Shown: in pieces, positions 28,266 through 37,412 of the stretch
Numbering within the stretch: the first letter of the stretch is position 1
Layout: every line of letters begins with the position of its first letter
DNA from: Lachnospiraceae bacterium NSJ-143
GTDB taxonomy: Bacteria; Bacillota; Clostridia; Lachnospirales; Anaerotignaceae
Direction: 5' to 3'
DNA length: 64,000 nucleotides
Assembly: GCA_022867625.1 (NCBI GenBank)
Contig: JALIFM010000003.1
Location: forward strand, 274,301 to 338,300
The notes under the pieces: model-generated
What the model was told of the DNA's origin: nothing
Seen by the model: the letters and a program-made list of their open reading frames with translations, nothing else
Database searches by the model: none
Position numbers and translations under genes: made by a program

Positions 28266-28681
28266 TTATCCACCGAAAAGCCGGCTTATGCACAAAATTT
28301 TGTTGATAACTCAAAAATATCCACATGAACACAACTTGTCCACAAACATTTTACCACACTATATAGGCTTAAATATACTATAATTTTCAAAATATAGTGA
28401 GTTTGTTGATTAAATTTATTTTATCAACAAAAACCTGTAAAATACCAACTTTTTTCCTCAATTTATTCCACATCTGAACATTTTTGTATACGAATAATTA
28501 TTGTAAACAGAATTTATGTTCTTTTTCAAAACAGACATTCAAAAACCATCAAAAACCTTTTATTTAAGGCTTTTTCCAGCACAAAATTTTAAACAGTAAT
28601 AAAATTACTTTATCATCTCAATATTTTATGTAAACCAAATCAAAAAGTTATGCACTTTATCCACAAAAAAGCTGTTGATAA
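28266..28681. promoter_or_regulatory. Cluster of DnaA-box-like sites outside oriC
   Basis: Within 416 bases between the glycosylase and rhomboid genes I count one exact box TTATCCACA (28657-28665) and seven or eight one-mismatch forms: 28266-28274, 28286-28294, 28301-28309 (rev), 28317-28325, 28336-28344, 28421-28429 and 28673-28681 (rev). The surrounding DNA is AT-rich. It is about 16 kb from dnaA. Similar clusters in Bacillus titrate DnaA or regulate initiation. Confidence 0.6.
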
Positions 28682-28707
28682 CTTTATATATCAAAAGCAA
28701 ATGGCTT

Positions 28708-29718
28708 TTAAACCTGTTTATTTTTTCTATTAATGTATACATACTCAATTATAAATCCACTGACAGCTCCGGCTATATGTGCGCAGTTATCTATATTGGT
28801 CTGAGAAAAGCCCATGCCTATAGAAACGATAATATATAAAAGTATTGTAAAATAATCCATAAGCTGTGTCTTATACTTTTTTATGCGGCTTACGGCCGCA
28901 AGAGCGCCTATTACACCAAATATAGCTCCGGAAGCGCCTATAGAAAGGTTTGTACTGAATACCGCACTGAAAAATGATGACAAAACACCGGTTATAAGAT
29001 ATATAAATATAAAATTCACTCGGCTCAGTATTTTTTCAGTCTCACGACCAAATATATACAGTGAGAAGCAGTTAAAAAACAGATGTCCAGCTTCACTGTG
29101 TATAAACATTGGTGTCACAAGCCTGTACAGCTCTCCGTTAAGCAATCCCTCTCTGCTGCCTCCAAAGCTGTAGACCACATTTGTACCGCCAAAAAAATTG
29201 ATATACGCCCATACAATAATATTAGCCGCTATTATGAAATATGTTAAATACGGCCTGTTATTGTATATTTTAATATTCCCATTACTTATGTTTGCGCCGC
29301 TTGATACGCAGAAGCATTTTTCAATCCCCATAAGCTTATCCGGCTGACCATAAGGAAATATAAGTGAATCCTTATTGCAGTCATAAATCCAGTTAACATT
29401 ATGTACTTTCTCACCCATGTCATTTTCAAAAGACTCAAACTTAACCTTTAAACTGTCTGAGTTTTCCTTGCAGACATAAACATTGACATATACAATATTG
29501 CTGCAACTGTACTGGCTCAAATCCCTTTTAATACGCTCAACAAATATGTCGTTCAAATCTTTTGCGGCCTTGGCTTCAGTATCCACTATGCGTACTAAAT
29601 AGAATACCGGAGGCATTATATTAAACGCATAGCTTACCGAGCCTATATCAGGACCAGTATCAAAACCTGTTGTTTCAAGGTTTCCCATTACTCGGCTTTT
29701 AATCAGGCTGTATTCCAT
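28708..29718 (-). CDS. Rhomboid-family intramembrane serine protease
   Basis: 336 residues. The C-terminal half (about residues 155-330) has six or seven membrane helices with catalytic GASGAIFG (Ser) and NCAHIAG (His), and the HLFFNCFSLYIFG segment with its HxxxN pattern. The N-terminal 150 residues form a soluble domain with no recognised fold, unusually long for a bacterial rhomboid. It would cleave membrane proteins inside the lipid bilayer. AAAGGAGG precedes the ATG. Substrate unknown. Confidence 0.92.
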   Translation of the reverse strand: MEYSLIKSRVMGNLETTGFDTGPDIGSVSYAFNIMPPVFYLVRIVDTEAKAAKDLNDIFVERIKRDLSQYSCSNIVYVNVYVCKENSDSLKVKFESFENDMGEKVHNVNWIYDCNKDSLIFPYGQPDKLMGIEKCFCVSSGANISNGNIKIYNNRPYLTYFIIAANIIVWAYINFFGGTNVVYSFGGSREGLLNGELYRLVTPMFIHSEAGHLFFNCFSLYIFGRETEKILSRVNFIFIYLITGVLSSFFSAVFSTNLSIGASGAIFGVIGALAAVSRIKKYKTQLMDYFTILLYIIVSIGMGFSQTNIDNCAHIAGAVSGFIIEYVYINRKNKQV

Positions 29719-29775
29719 AAACTGCCTCCTTTGCTCTTTTGTATATTAAAATTTTACTCTTGTGGCTATGTATTG

Positions 29776-30042
29776 TCAAATACCAAGTATATGGCTTACA
29801 ATCATTAATGTGCCAAGGCCGGGCAGCCCCAGAAAGCCAACGGCACACGCTGTGAGCACATTTACACCTATATATATACCCACAGGAGCCAAAAGCATGT
29901 TACAGGCATATATGAGTCCGGCCCCTATACATGACCTTACGGCAAACTTAATAACCATTGCAAGCGGACCTGCCATAAGCACAAGCAGCATCATACAGGC
30001 AAAAACCATAATCATTGAAAATATCACAAAAGACGGCTGCAT
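29776..30042 (-). CDS. bofA: BofA-family protein (pro-sigma-K processing regulator)
   Basis: 88 residues, two or three membrane segments, and the family C-terminal motif VNVLTACAVGFLGLPGLGTLMI. In Bacillus BofA holds the SpoIVFB protease inactive during sporulation. It follows yaaL with a 19-base overlap, as the yaaL-bofA pair does widely in Firmicutes. GGGGGT precedes the ATG. Its presence fits a spore former or a descendant of one; sigK is not in this window. Confidence 0.85.
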   Translation of the reverse strand: MQPSFVIFSMIMVFACMMLLVLMAGPLAMVIKFAVRSCIGAGLIYACNMLLAPVGIYIGVNVLTACAVGFLGLPGLGTLMIVSHILGI

Positions 30043-30275
30043 ATACTTTTACCCCCTTTAGTTTCAAACCCATCGGCCTTAACTCCGCTCTCCTTGGCTT
30101 TTTTGAGGAGATACTCATATTTTTTTCCAAGCGCCTCCATCTGGTAAATATAGCAGTCAATAAGGCTCTCGTCAGTTTCCATATCAAAATTATTTTTAAT
30201 TACATACAATTCTTTTTTAATATCTTCTATACTGTCGATTATATAGTTGTCTTTTTTGTTTTTTTTAGGCGCCAT
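30024..30275 (-). CDS. yaaL: YaaL-like DUF2508 protein
   Basis: 83 residues, soluble and rich in charged residues, with two predicted helices (about residues 14-62). Assignment rests on length, the DUF2508-like IKKELYVIKNNFDME pattern, and the conserved position before bofA. The start codon has GGAGGGT upstream. Function of the family is unknown. recR, which normally precedes it, is absent here. Confidence 0.75.
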   Translation of the reverse strand: MAPKKNKKDNYIIDSIEDIKKELYVIKNNFDMETDESLIDCYIYQMEALGKKYEYLLKKAKESGVKADGFETKGGKSICSRLL

Positions 30276-30353
30276 AAATACCCTCCAAAAAATTATATAT
30301 TAATAATATAAACCTTTTGAGAGAATTTATACCTTAAACCTGCGTTAAACAAC

Positions 30354-30390
30354 AAAAAAAAGCTTACGGCAGTTTATAATCCGCCGTAAG
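30354..30390 (-). terminator. Terminator after the Gx transporter gene
   Basis: Stem CTTACGGC/GCCGTAAG with a T8 run on the minus strand. Confidence 0.85.
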
Positions 30391-30429
30391 TATCAAAAAA
30401 TCTTAAAATTAAGCCATAACCTGTAAGTT

Positions 30430-30921
30430 TCAATATTTCCTTTTATCAACATACTGCACACAGTACATAGCTATAAGACCTGTTATAAGCCCTGTGACAA
30501 CCCCGCTGAGTATAAGCACAGGTATAAGGTAATAAACAACATTCCTTCCGAGTATTATACCCGCCACAATAATCTGGCCTATATTGTGAAAAACACCGCC
30601 TACAGCGCTTACGCCAATAATGCTTGTGCCTTTTATATTATAAACAGCAATCATGGCAAAATAGCTTAAAAACGCCCCTGCAAGACTATACCACAAACCC
30701 ATAAAACCTCTGAACAGAAGCGCGGATATCACAACCCTCACAATTGAAATATAAAACGCCTCTTTTGTGCCCATTACATACATGCACAGCAGCACTATTA
30801 TATTTGAAAGTCCCAGCTTAATGCCCGGTATAGGCACAGGCATTGGCACAACTGCCTCGACATAGCCCATAAGTATTGAAAGGGCTGCGAATATTCCATA
30901 GTAAGCGGTTTTTCTAGCCAT
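30430..30921 (-). CDS. Gx transporter-family membrane protein (heptaprenyl diphosphate synthase component I-like)
   Basis: 163 residues with five or six membrane segments and the early motif VEAVVPMPVPIPGIKLGLSNII, which defines this ECF-S-like family. Directly downstream of the NusG domain II gene (27-base gap), a pairing common in Clostridia, usually beside Rnf or ApbE genes. These proteins are thought to import a small substrate for quinone or flavin metabolism; the substrate is unsettled. Neither rnf nor apbE is in view. Confidence 0.85.
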   Translation of the reverse strand: MARKTAYYGIFAALSILMGYVEAVVPMPVPIPGIKLGLSNIIVLLCMYVMGTKEAFYISIVRVVISALLFRGFMGLWYSLAGAFLSYFAMIAVYNIKGTSIIGVSAVGGVFHNIGQIIVAGIILGRNVVYYLIPVLILSGVVTGLITGLIAMYCVQYVDKRKY

Positions 30922-30948
30922 AGCCTCACCTCATTCTATTTGAACGCT

Positions 30949-31314
30949 TTATTTTACCACTGCGTCAATATCGTTTTCCGCGCCGTTTTCAATCTCCACT
31001 ACCACCTTATGCGGCAGACAGATAATGCTTTCATTTTGCCTGTAAACCGGCATATGGTTTACACATATCTGGTCTCTGCAATCAGCCGACACAATACTTG
31101 CCTTACCGTCCTTAATCCGCAGTTCATTCGTTCCGCCTACGCCCTGTATTACATCTTCTGTGTCCTCCAGAAGGCTGTAGCTGCCTACCTGCCTGCCGTC
31201 TACATACACAACAGCATATGCACCATTGTTGCCGGGCCTGAGCAGTCCGGAAAAATACAGTACTCCCGCCGCCAAAAGAACCGCGCAGATTATTACAACA
31301 TCCATCTTTTTCAA
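30949..31314 (-). CDS. NusG domain II-containing exported protein
   Basis: 121 residues: one N-terminal membrane anchor (residues 5-24) and a single beta-barrel NusG-II domain with the Cys pattern CRDQICVNHMP...CLPHKVVVEI. The family is outside the cytoplasm and unrelated in role to transcription factor NusG. It starts at TTG with GAGGTG and forms an operon with the Gx transporter gene. The paired Cys could bind a metal or form a disulfide. Role unproven. Confidence 0.87.
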   Translation of the reverse strand: MKKMDVVIICAVLLAAGVLYFSGLLRPGNNGAYAVVYVDGRQVGSYSLLEDTEDVIQGVGGTNELRIKDGKASIVSADCRDQICVNHMPVYRQNESIICLPHKVVVEIENGAENDIDAVVK

Positions 31315-31340
31315 TTGTGCACCTCATTAAAAACTATGTT

Positions 31341-31380
31341 AATAAAAATCCTCCGTAAAAATGATATTTCACAGAGGATT
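31341..31380 (-). terminator. Terminator after serS
   Basis: Stem AATCCTC/GAGGATT with extra inner pairs and a long loop; on the minus strand it is followed by TTTTTATT. Confidence 0.75.
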
Positions 31381-31414
31381 ATTTGCCTGAAAGCGATTAA
31401 TTATGAGGTTTATT

Positions 31415-32689
31415 TTATTTTGTAATTCTTTCTATTCCGCCCATATATGGCCTTAAAACCTCAGGTATAATTATTGAGCCGTCCTCCTGCTGGTAATTTT
31501 CCATTACAGCAGCTGTGGTACGCCCAGCCGCAAGGCCGCTTCCGTTAAGTGTATGGGCAAATCTTGCTTTGTCTTTTACATTGTCTTTAAACTTGATATT
31601 GGCCCTTCTAGCCTGGAAGTCCTCTGTATTAGAGCAGCTTGAAATTTCAACATACCTGTTGTAGCTTGGCATCCACACCTCAATGTCGTATGTCATAGCC
31701 GCACTGAATCCAAGGTCGCCTCCGCAAAGTCTTACAACTCTGTAAGGAAGTCCAAGAGCCTTGAGTATATCCTCAGCGTCATTTGTAAGGGTTTCAAGCT
31801 CATTATATGAGTCTTCCGGCCTTGCTATTTTAACCATCTCTACTTTATTAAACTGGTGTTGACGGATAATTCCTCTTGTATCCCTGCCGGCCGAGCCTGC
31901 CTCTGCCCTGAAGCATGCAGTATAAGCACAGTGCTTTATTGTAAGGTCCTTTCCGTCAAGAATCATATCTGAATACATGTTTGTAACAGGAACCTCGGCT
32001 GTTGGTACAAGGAAATAATCAATTCCCTCAACCTTAAACGCGTCCTCCTCGAATTTAGGAAGCTGGCCTGTGCCTGTCATTGATTTTCTGTTTACCATAA
32101 ATGGGGTAAATACCTCTGTATATCCATGCTTTTCTACATGGTAATCAAGCATAAAGTTGATTATAGCCCTCTCAAGCCTTGCTCCAACGCCTCTGTAGAC
32201 AGTAAACCTTGAGCCTGTTATTTTACCTGCTGTAGCAGGGTCAAGTATGCCAAGTTCATCTCCAAGGTCCCAATGAGGCTTATATTCAAAATCAAATTTT
32301 CTTGGCTCTCCCCATTTTCTTACTTCCTCATTCTGTGTGTCATCTATACCGTTTGGCACAAGCTTATAAGGCATATTAGGTATTGTGAGAAGGAATTTAT
32401 TGAGCTTCTCGTCAACCTCATTAATCTGGCTGTCAAGCTCTTTTATTTTATCAGAAAGCTCCTTCATATCAGCCATAATAGCAGATACGTCCTTACCTTC
32501 CTTTTTAAGCTTTGGTATTTCTTTTGAGTCGGCGTTCTGCCTCTGCTTAAGCTCCTCAGCCTTTCCTATAAGCTCTCTCCTTGCCGCATCCATCTCTGTG
32601 AATTCATCAAGATGGTAGTCCTTATTTCTTTTTGCAAGGGCCGCCTTTACGCTTTCCATATCAGACCTTAATAATTTTACATCCAGCAT
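31415..32689 (-). CDS. serS: Seryl-tRNA synthetase
   Basis: 424 residues, full length. The N-terminal coiled-coil arm (residues about 30-100) grips tRNA-Ser. Class II motif 2 is [20 protein letters not shown] and motif 3 is [16 protein letters not shown]. It charges tRNA-Ser (and tRNA-Sec if present) with serine. GAGGAAG upstream of the ATG. No T-box leader is visible in the 157 bases before it, although serS is T-box controlled in many Firmicutes. Confidence 0.97.
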   Translation of the reverse strand: MLDVKLLRSDMESVKAALAKRNKDYHLDEFTEMDAARRELIGKAEELKQRQNADSKEIPKLKKEGKDVSAIMADMKELSDKIKELDSQINEVDEKLNKFLLTIPNMPYKLVPNGIDDTQNEEVRKWGEPRKFDFEYKPHWDLGDELGILDPATAGKITGSRFTVYRGVGARLERAIINFMLDYHVEKHGYTEVFTPFMVNRKSMTGTGQLPKFEEDAFKVEGIDYFLVPTAEVPVTNMYSDMILDGKDLTIKHCAYTACFRAEAGSAGRDTRGIIRQHQFNKVEMVKIARPEDSYNELETLTNDAEDILKALGLPYRVVRLCGGDLGFSAAMTYDIEVWMPSYNRYVEISSCSNTEDFQARRANIKFKDNVKDKARFAHTLNGSGLAAGRTTAAVMENYQQEDGSIIIPEVLRPYMGGIERITK

Positions 32690-32815
32690 AATACTTCCTC
32701 CAATTTTATATAAAAATAAATTTTATTTTTTGAATAAATACTGTAAGACCGGCAATAATACTTACATACATTTCAGTTTTGAAAAAATTGATTTTCAGGG
32801 TTGAAATGTTTTTGT

Positions 32816-32848
32816 CCGGAAATCATCCCCCCGATTTCCGGCTTTTTT
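32816..32848 (+). terminator. Terminator-like hairpin facing against its neighbours
   Basis: Perfect 9-bp stem CCGGAAATC/GATTTCCGG with an 8-base loop, followed by T6 on the plus strand. Both flanking genes (DUF4446 and serS) are minus, so as a terminator it would stop antisense transcription; on the minus strand only A-rich DNA follows. Confidence 0.6.
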
Positions 32849-33479
32849 ATTGTACCGAAGCCTTTGGTTTTTTTCTTGCAAGAATGCCTGATTTCTTTCT
32901 TGACCTTCCCGGAAGAATTTCGTTCTCATACCTTTCCTGAATCTCCTTTACAACTTCCTGTCTCGTATCAGACACAAAGGAGTCCTCAAGCGCCATATTG
33001 AGCGCCTGTATTTCTTCCTGGCTTAATATATACTCACTTACACCAAGTTCCACAGGCTTAGCGTATGTGTAACAGCCTGAACGGCTGTGTATACCATTTA
33101 ATATAATACCATTATTCTTGCTGTCAAGAAGTGCTATGGCAAAACAAAGATTTCCGCCGGCCTCATCAAACGGGTTATATCTGATTATTCCCACCTTCTG
33201 GACACATTTATCCATATTCTTGCTTAAATCCATAACAGCTTCTGATATTTTGTCATATTTCTCATTTATCTGCTCAGAAGTCTCATAAAACTTCTTAAAC
33301 TGCTCCTCAAGAGTATCACTGTCTCCGCTGCCCCCGGCAAGCTTATTGTATCTGTTTTTGAGCTTTATAACCTCAAAAAGCGCAAGTACAGCCACTACAG
33401 AAACAATACATGTCAAAACCATCAGAGCCGCGGTTATAGTAAGGAGGTTCTGGTTTATAAACTCACTTATCTCTGTCAT
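32847..33479 (-). CDS. DUF4446 family protein
   Basis: 210 residues. One membrane segment (about residues 13-36) then a coiled coil (50-95) and a small domain with KVGIIRYNPFDEAGGNLCFAIALLD, the DUF4446 signature. The C-terminus is strongly basic. This gene follows parB in many Clostridia, here by 19 bases, and may tether or coordinate chromosome partition at the membrane; that is inference. A ribosome site is weak (GGGAAGTGGAG). Confidence 0.88.
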   Translation of the reverse strand: MTEISEFINQNLLTITAALMVLTCIVSVVAVLALFEVIKLKNRYNKLAGGSGDSDTLEEQFKKFYETSEQINEKYDKISEAVMDLSKNMDKCVQKVGIIRYNPFDEAGGNLCFAIALLDSKNNGIILNGIHSRSGCYTYAKPVELGVSEYILSQEEIQALNMALEDSFVSDTRQEVVKEIQERYENEILPGRSRKKSGILARKKPKASVQ

Positions 33480-33498
33480 TACTCCACTTCCCCGTTTC

Positions 33499-34392
33499 TC
33501 AAATAATTATTTTATTTATAAGTCCCATTATGCGGTCCAAGTCCTCGTCTGAGTAATACTCTATCTCTATGGCGCCTTTGTTTTTTCCGCTTTTAAGCTT
33601 TACTTTTGTGCCAAGTATATTCCTCAGGTTTTCCTCAAGCCTGTTGTAGCCGTCTGTATTAAATTTTGAGCTGTCAGAAGGCTGTGCCTTCATCTTTCTT
33701 TCAAGAAGCCTCTTTACAAGACTTTCAGTTTCTCTTACGCTCAGTTCCTCGTCAATTATCTTTTCGGCAAGCTCAAACTGCTCTTCCGCGTTTTCTACAG
33801 GGAGTATGCTTCTGGCATGTCCCGGTGAAAGCTTTCCGTTTTTAACAAGCTCCTGCACCCTTGAGTCAAGATTTAAAAGCCTCATGGAGTTGGCTACAGC
33901 CGAACGGCTTTTTCCAACCCTTTTAGCTATGTCGTCCTGACTTAGCCCAAATTCCTGACTCAGTTTATTGTAACCGGCGGCCTCCTCCATTGGGTTTAAA
34001 TCCTCTCTTTGAAGGTTTTCCGCCAGCGCTATCTCAAATATTTTATTCTCGTCATATTCCTTTATAATTGCCGGAATTTCCTTTAAACCGGCTATCTTTG
34101 AAGCTCTCCAGCGCCTTTCTCCTGCTATAAGCTCAAAATATCCGTCATTTTTCTTTACAACTACAGGCTGTATAACGCCGTAGTTTTTAATCGACTCACT
34201 CAGTTCCTCAAGGGCTTCCTCCTGAAAGTGTTTTCTTGGCTGGTTTCTGTTAGGCTCAACCTTATTTATATCTATAAGTACAACAGAACCATCTGTGTTT
34301 TCAGGTTTGTTTAATACCTCTTTTTTTGTAGACTCAAACAGGGCCTCAAGCCCTTTGCCTTTTGGTCCAAGGCCGCTTTTTTTTACAGCCAA
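33499..34392 (-). CDS. parB: Chromosome partition protein ParB (Spo0J)
   Basis: 297 residues. CTP-binding boxes are visible: GERRWRASKIAG and AENLQREDLNPMEEA, followed by the helix-turn-helix FGLSQDDIAKRVGKSRSAVAN and a C-terminal dimer domain with a basic KSGKNKG patch. It binds parS, spreads as a CTP-dependent clamp and loads condensin. Start is a TTG at 34392 with AAGGAG upstream, one base beyond the parA stop, so the two are coupled. Confidence 0.97.
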   Translation of the reverse strand: MAVKKSGLGPKGKGLEALFESTKKEVLNKPENTDGSVVLIDINKVEPNRNQPRKHFQEEALEELSESIKNYGVIQPVVVKKNDGYFELIAGERRWRASKIAGLKEIPAIIKEYDENKIFEIALAENLQREDLNPMEEAAGYNKLSQEFGLSQDDIAKRVGKSRSAVANSMRLLNLDSRVQELVKNGKLSPGHARSILPVENAEEQFELAEKIIDEELSVRETESLVKRLLERKMKAQPSDSSKFNTDGYNRLEENLRNILGTKVKLKSGKNKGAIEIEYYSDEDLDRIMGLINKIII

Positions 34393-34393
34393 A

Positions 34394-35167
34394 TCAATTC
34401 CACTCCTTTTCAATAACTTCCTCAGCTAAAAGACGGTAGCTTTCTGCGCCTTTTGAACGGCTGTCATACATTGTAATAGGCAGTCCGTGGCTTGGCGCCT
34501 CTCCAAGGCGCACATTGCGTGGAATTATAGTTTTATATATATTGTCTCCCAAATCCTTCTTTACTTCCTCCACTACCTCCATTGAAAGGTTTGTCCTCGC
34601 ATCGTACATAGTAAAAACAACCCCCTCCATCTCAAGCGATGGATTAAGCCTCTTTTTGACAAGGCCTATTGTATGCAGCAGCTGTTCAAGGCCTTCCAGA
34701 GCAAAATATTCGCACTGTATAGGCACAAGCACCGTGTCAGACGCGGTGAGAGCATTAATGGTTATAAGGTTAAGGGAAGGCGGACAGTCTATAATTATAA
34801 ATTCATATTCATTTTTGATTTTCCCTACAGCTTCTGTAAGTATGTACTCTCTTTTGTCGCGGCCGATAAGCTCTATTTCTGCTCCTGAAAGGTTGATATT
34901 TGACGGAATTATAAAAAGCCCGTCTACACACGTGCCCACAATAGTATCCTCAATAGAGCTTTCATCAAGAAGAATCTCATAAATAGTCTTCTCAACATTA
35001 TTCTTCTCAAGGCCCAAACCGCTTGTAGTGTTTCCCTGAGGGTCGGCATCTATTATAAGAACCTTTTTTCCAGCCTCAGCAAGACACGCTGAAAGATTAA
35101 CAGCGGTAGTTGTTTTTCCAACTCCGCCCTTTTGGTTTGCCACCGCTATAATCCTAACCTTTTTCAT
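34394..35167 (-). CDS. parA: Chromosome partition ATPase ParA (Soj)
   Basis: 257 residues. Deviant Walker [13 protein letters not shown], Walker A' [13 protein letters not shown] and Walker [11 protein letters not shown]. It is the Soj-type chromosomal ParA, without an N-terminal DNA-binding domain, that works with ParB and in Bacillus also tunes DnaA. Two parS sites lie 193 and 261 bases upstream, beside argS. Confidence 0.97.
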   Translation of the reverse strand: MKKVRIIAVANQKGGVGKTTTAVNLSACLAEAGKKVLIIDADPQGNTTSGLGLEKNNVEKTIYEILLDESSIEDTIVGTCVDGLFIIPSNINLSGAEIELIGRDKREYILTEAVGKIKNEYEFIIIDCPPSLNLITINALTASDTVLVPIQCEYFALEGLEQLLHTIGLVKKRLNPSLEMEGVVFTMYDARTNLSMEVVEEVKKDLGDNIYKTIIPRNVRLGEAPSHGLPITMYDSRSKGAESYRLLAEEVIEKEWN

Positions 35168-35359
35168 AAAAGTACATCTTCCTTAAATTTAAATTTCACG
35201 CCTTAAACCATGCGTGAATCATGACGGCAGTAAATATAATTTATATACCAGCTGCATTTAAATCATTTTATCACAGATGAACCGAAAAATAAACCAGGAA
35301 TTCAAATAAATTACAATTTCACACGACATAAAACTTGAATATGTTTCCTTTTATGCCCA

Positions 35360-35375
35360 TGTTTCACGTGAAACA
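35360..35375. promoter_or_regulatory. parS: parS site 1
   Basis: Exact 16-base parS palindrome TGTTTCACGTGAAACA, the ParB loading site, in the parA-argS gap. Confidence 0.97.
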
Positions 35376-35394
35376 TATTATTAGTTCAAATATA

Positions 35395-35423
35395 AAAATC
35401 CGGTTATAAATAAACCGGATTTT
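35395..35423 (-). terminator. Terminator after argS, between two parS sites
   Basis: 11-bp stem AAAATCCGGTT/AACCGGATTTT with T5 on the minus strand. Confidence 0.8.
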
Positions 35424-35427
35424 CAAC

Positions 35428-35443
35428 TGTTTCACGTGAAACA
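35428..35443. promoter_or_regulatory. parS: parS site 2
   Basis: Second exact TGTTTCACGTGAAACA; it directly abuts the argS stop codon at 35444. Confidence 0.97.
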
Positions 35444-37132
35444 TTACATCTGTTCTGGAGCGGATATTCCAAGTAGAGAAAGCCCCTTGACCAGAACATT
35501 ATTTACCGCTTTAACAATTAAGAGTCTGGCCGCCATCACTTTTTTGTCCTCAACAATTATAGGGTTATCATGATAAAATTTGTTAAAGGCCTGCGAAAGG
35601 TCCACAAGATACCTTGATATAATTGACGGCTCATATTTTTCAGCGGCATCTATAACCTTAGCCGGGAAATTATTCAATTCCCTGCATACCTCAAACGACG
35701 ACTCGTCAGAAACTGCACTGTATTCAGCCTGTGATAAATCAACATCTCCGGCCTTTTTTAATACACTGCACGCTCTGGCGTTGGTATACTGTACATAAGG
35801 TCCTGTCTCGCCATCAAAATTGAGCATTCTGCTCCACGAAAAAACAACATCTTTTATTCTTCCGTTATACAGGTCATTAAACTTGACCGCTCCTATACCA
35901 ACCTGTTTAGCCACATTTTCCTTATCAGGAAGGTCCGGGTTCTTTTCCTCTATAATCCTTCTGGTTTCATCTATTGAGCCTTTAAGTAGTTCTTCCATAA
36001 GCACAACATTGCCGTGCCTTGTGGAAAGTTTTCCGCTTTCAAGGCTTACAAGTCCAAAAGGCACATGCACAAGACTTCCGGCCCAGTCATAGCCCATCTT
36101 TTCTATTACCTTAAACCACTGGGCAAAATGCAGGTTCTGGTCTATAGCTGTTATATATATACATTTGTCAAAGTCATATGTCTTTTTTCTGTAAAGAGCA
36201 GCCGCTATATCCCTTGTGGCATAAAGCGTGCCGCCGTCACTCCTTATAATAAGGCATGGAGGCATATTGCTGTCCTCAAGGTCTACAATCTGTGCGCCGT
36301 TGCTTTCGGTCAAAAGGTTCTTTGCCTTGAGTTCCTCAACCACCGCGTCCATTTTGTCATTATAAAAGCTCTCGCCGGCATATGAATCGAATTTAACATC
36401 AAGTATATCATATACCCTTTCAAACTCACGTATGGACATTTCATAAAACCATTTCCATAACGTAATGGCTTCGTCGTCGCCCTCCTGCATTTTAACAAAC
36501 CAGCCTCTTGCCTCATCGTTAAGCGACGGCTCTTTTTCTGCTTCATCATGGAATTTTACATATATACGCATTAATTCCGATATACCATCTCTTTCAACAG
36601 CTTCTTTCGAGCCCCACCTTTTATAAGCTGAAATAAGCTTTCCAAACTGTGTTCCCCAATCTCCAAGATGGTTTATGCCAACGCATTTGTAGCCAAGCTC
36701 TGTATAAATTTTATAAAGGGCGCTTCCTATAACTGTAGAACGAAGATGTCCAACATGAAAAGGCTTTGCTATATTCGGTGAGGAATAGTCGATTACAACT
36801 GTTTTGCCGTTTCCCATATCGCTTGAGCCATAGCTTGCAGACACTGACCTTTCAATTACATTCCTCACAAAAACGCTCTTATCTGCAAAGAAATTGACAT
36901 AAGCCCCTTTAACTTCTGCTGAGCTTATAAAATCCGGCTTTTTAAGCTTTTCAATAATCTCCTGAGCTATTACAGGAGGAGCCTTTCTCAATGTTTTGGC
37001 AAGTCTGAAACATGGAAAAGCGTAATCCCCCATTTTTCTGTCAGGCGGTATCTCTATATAATTAACTGCCTCATTGGCATCCATACCCGTACAGGCCGAT
37101 ATTGCAGTAGCTATCTCCATTTTAAAATCCAT
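35444..37132 (-). CDS. argS: Arginyl-tRNA synthetase
   Basis: 562 residues, class I enzyme. The HIGH motif is HVGHLRSTVIG and the KMSKS-like loop is KLSTRHGN. The N-terminal additional domain and the C-terminal helical anticodon domain, ending near LSLLGISAPEQM, are complete. Start is the ATG at 37132 after GAAGGGAAG; the upstream reading has no site. It charges tRNA-Arg. Confidence 0.96.
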   Translation of the reverse strand: MDFKMEIATAISACTGMDANEAVNYIEIPPDRKMGDYAFPCFRLAKTLRKAPPVIAQEIIEKLKKPDFISSAEVKGAYVNFFADKSVFVRNVIERSVSASYGSSDMGNGKTVVIDYSSPNIAKPFHVGHLRSTVIGSALYKIYTELGYKCVGINHLGDWGTQFGKLISAYKRWGSKEAVERDGISELMRIYVKFHDEAEKEPSLNDEARGWFVKMQEGDDEAITLWKWFYEMSIREFERVYDILDVKFDSYAGESFYNDKMDAVVEELKAKNLLTESNGAQIVDLEDSNMPPCLIIRSDGGTLYATRDIAAALYRKKTYDFDKCIYITAIDQNLHFAQWFKVIEKMGYDWAGSLVHVPFGLVSLESGKLSTRHGNVVLMEELLKGSIDETRRIIEEKNPDLPDKENVAKQVGIGAVKFNDLYNGRIKDVVFSWSRMLNFDGETGPYVQYTNARACSVLKKAGDVDLSQAEYSAVSDESSFEVCRELNNFPAKVIDAAEKYEPSIISRYLVDLSQAFNKFYHDNPIIVEDKKVMAARLLIVKAVNNVLVKGLSLLGISAPEQM

Positions 37133-37412
37133 TTTTATTCTTCCCTTCAAACCACAAAAACTCAATAATCAAAGTAAAATGAGTTTATCATATTAATTAT
37201 TAAAATTCAACTAAATTCACCACAAAGGCCGCCAGCACAAAAATAAATCTGTGGCAATTTGTTCCAAAACCAGATTTTACAGTATATTATTATTGCCTTC
37301 AGCATGAATGTTTAAACCTTTTTTATAAAGCAGAAAAATATATCTTTTCTTTTAAGTATTTTTGTATCATAATATAAGTACGAGGCATTATTAATTAAAA
37401 GGTGGTGCTAAA

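Noticed and set aside
32690-32846. Possible T-box riboswitch before serS
   Set aside because: The conserved T-box sequence that pairs with uncharged tRNA is absent and the gap is short.
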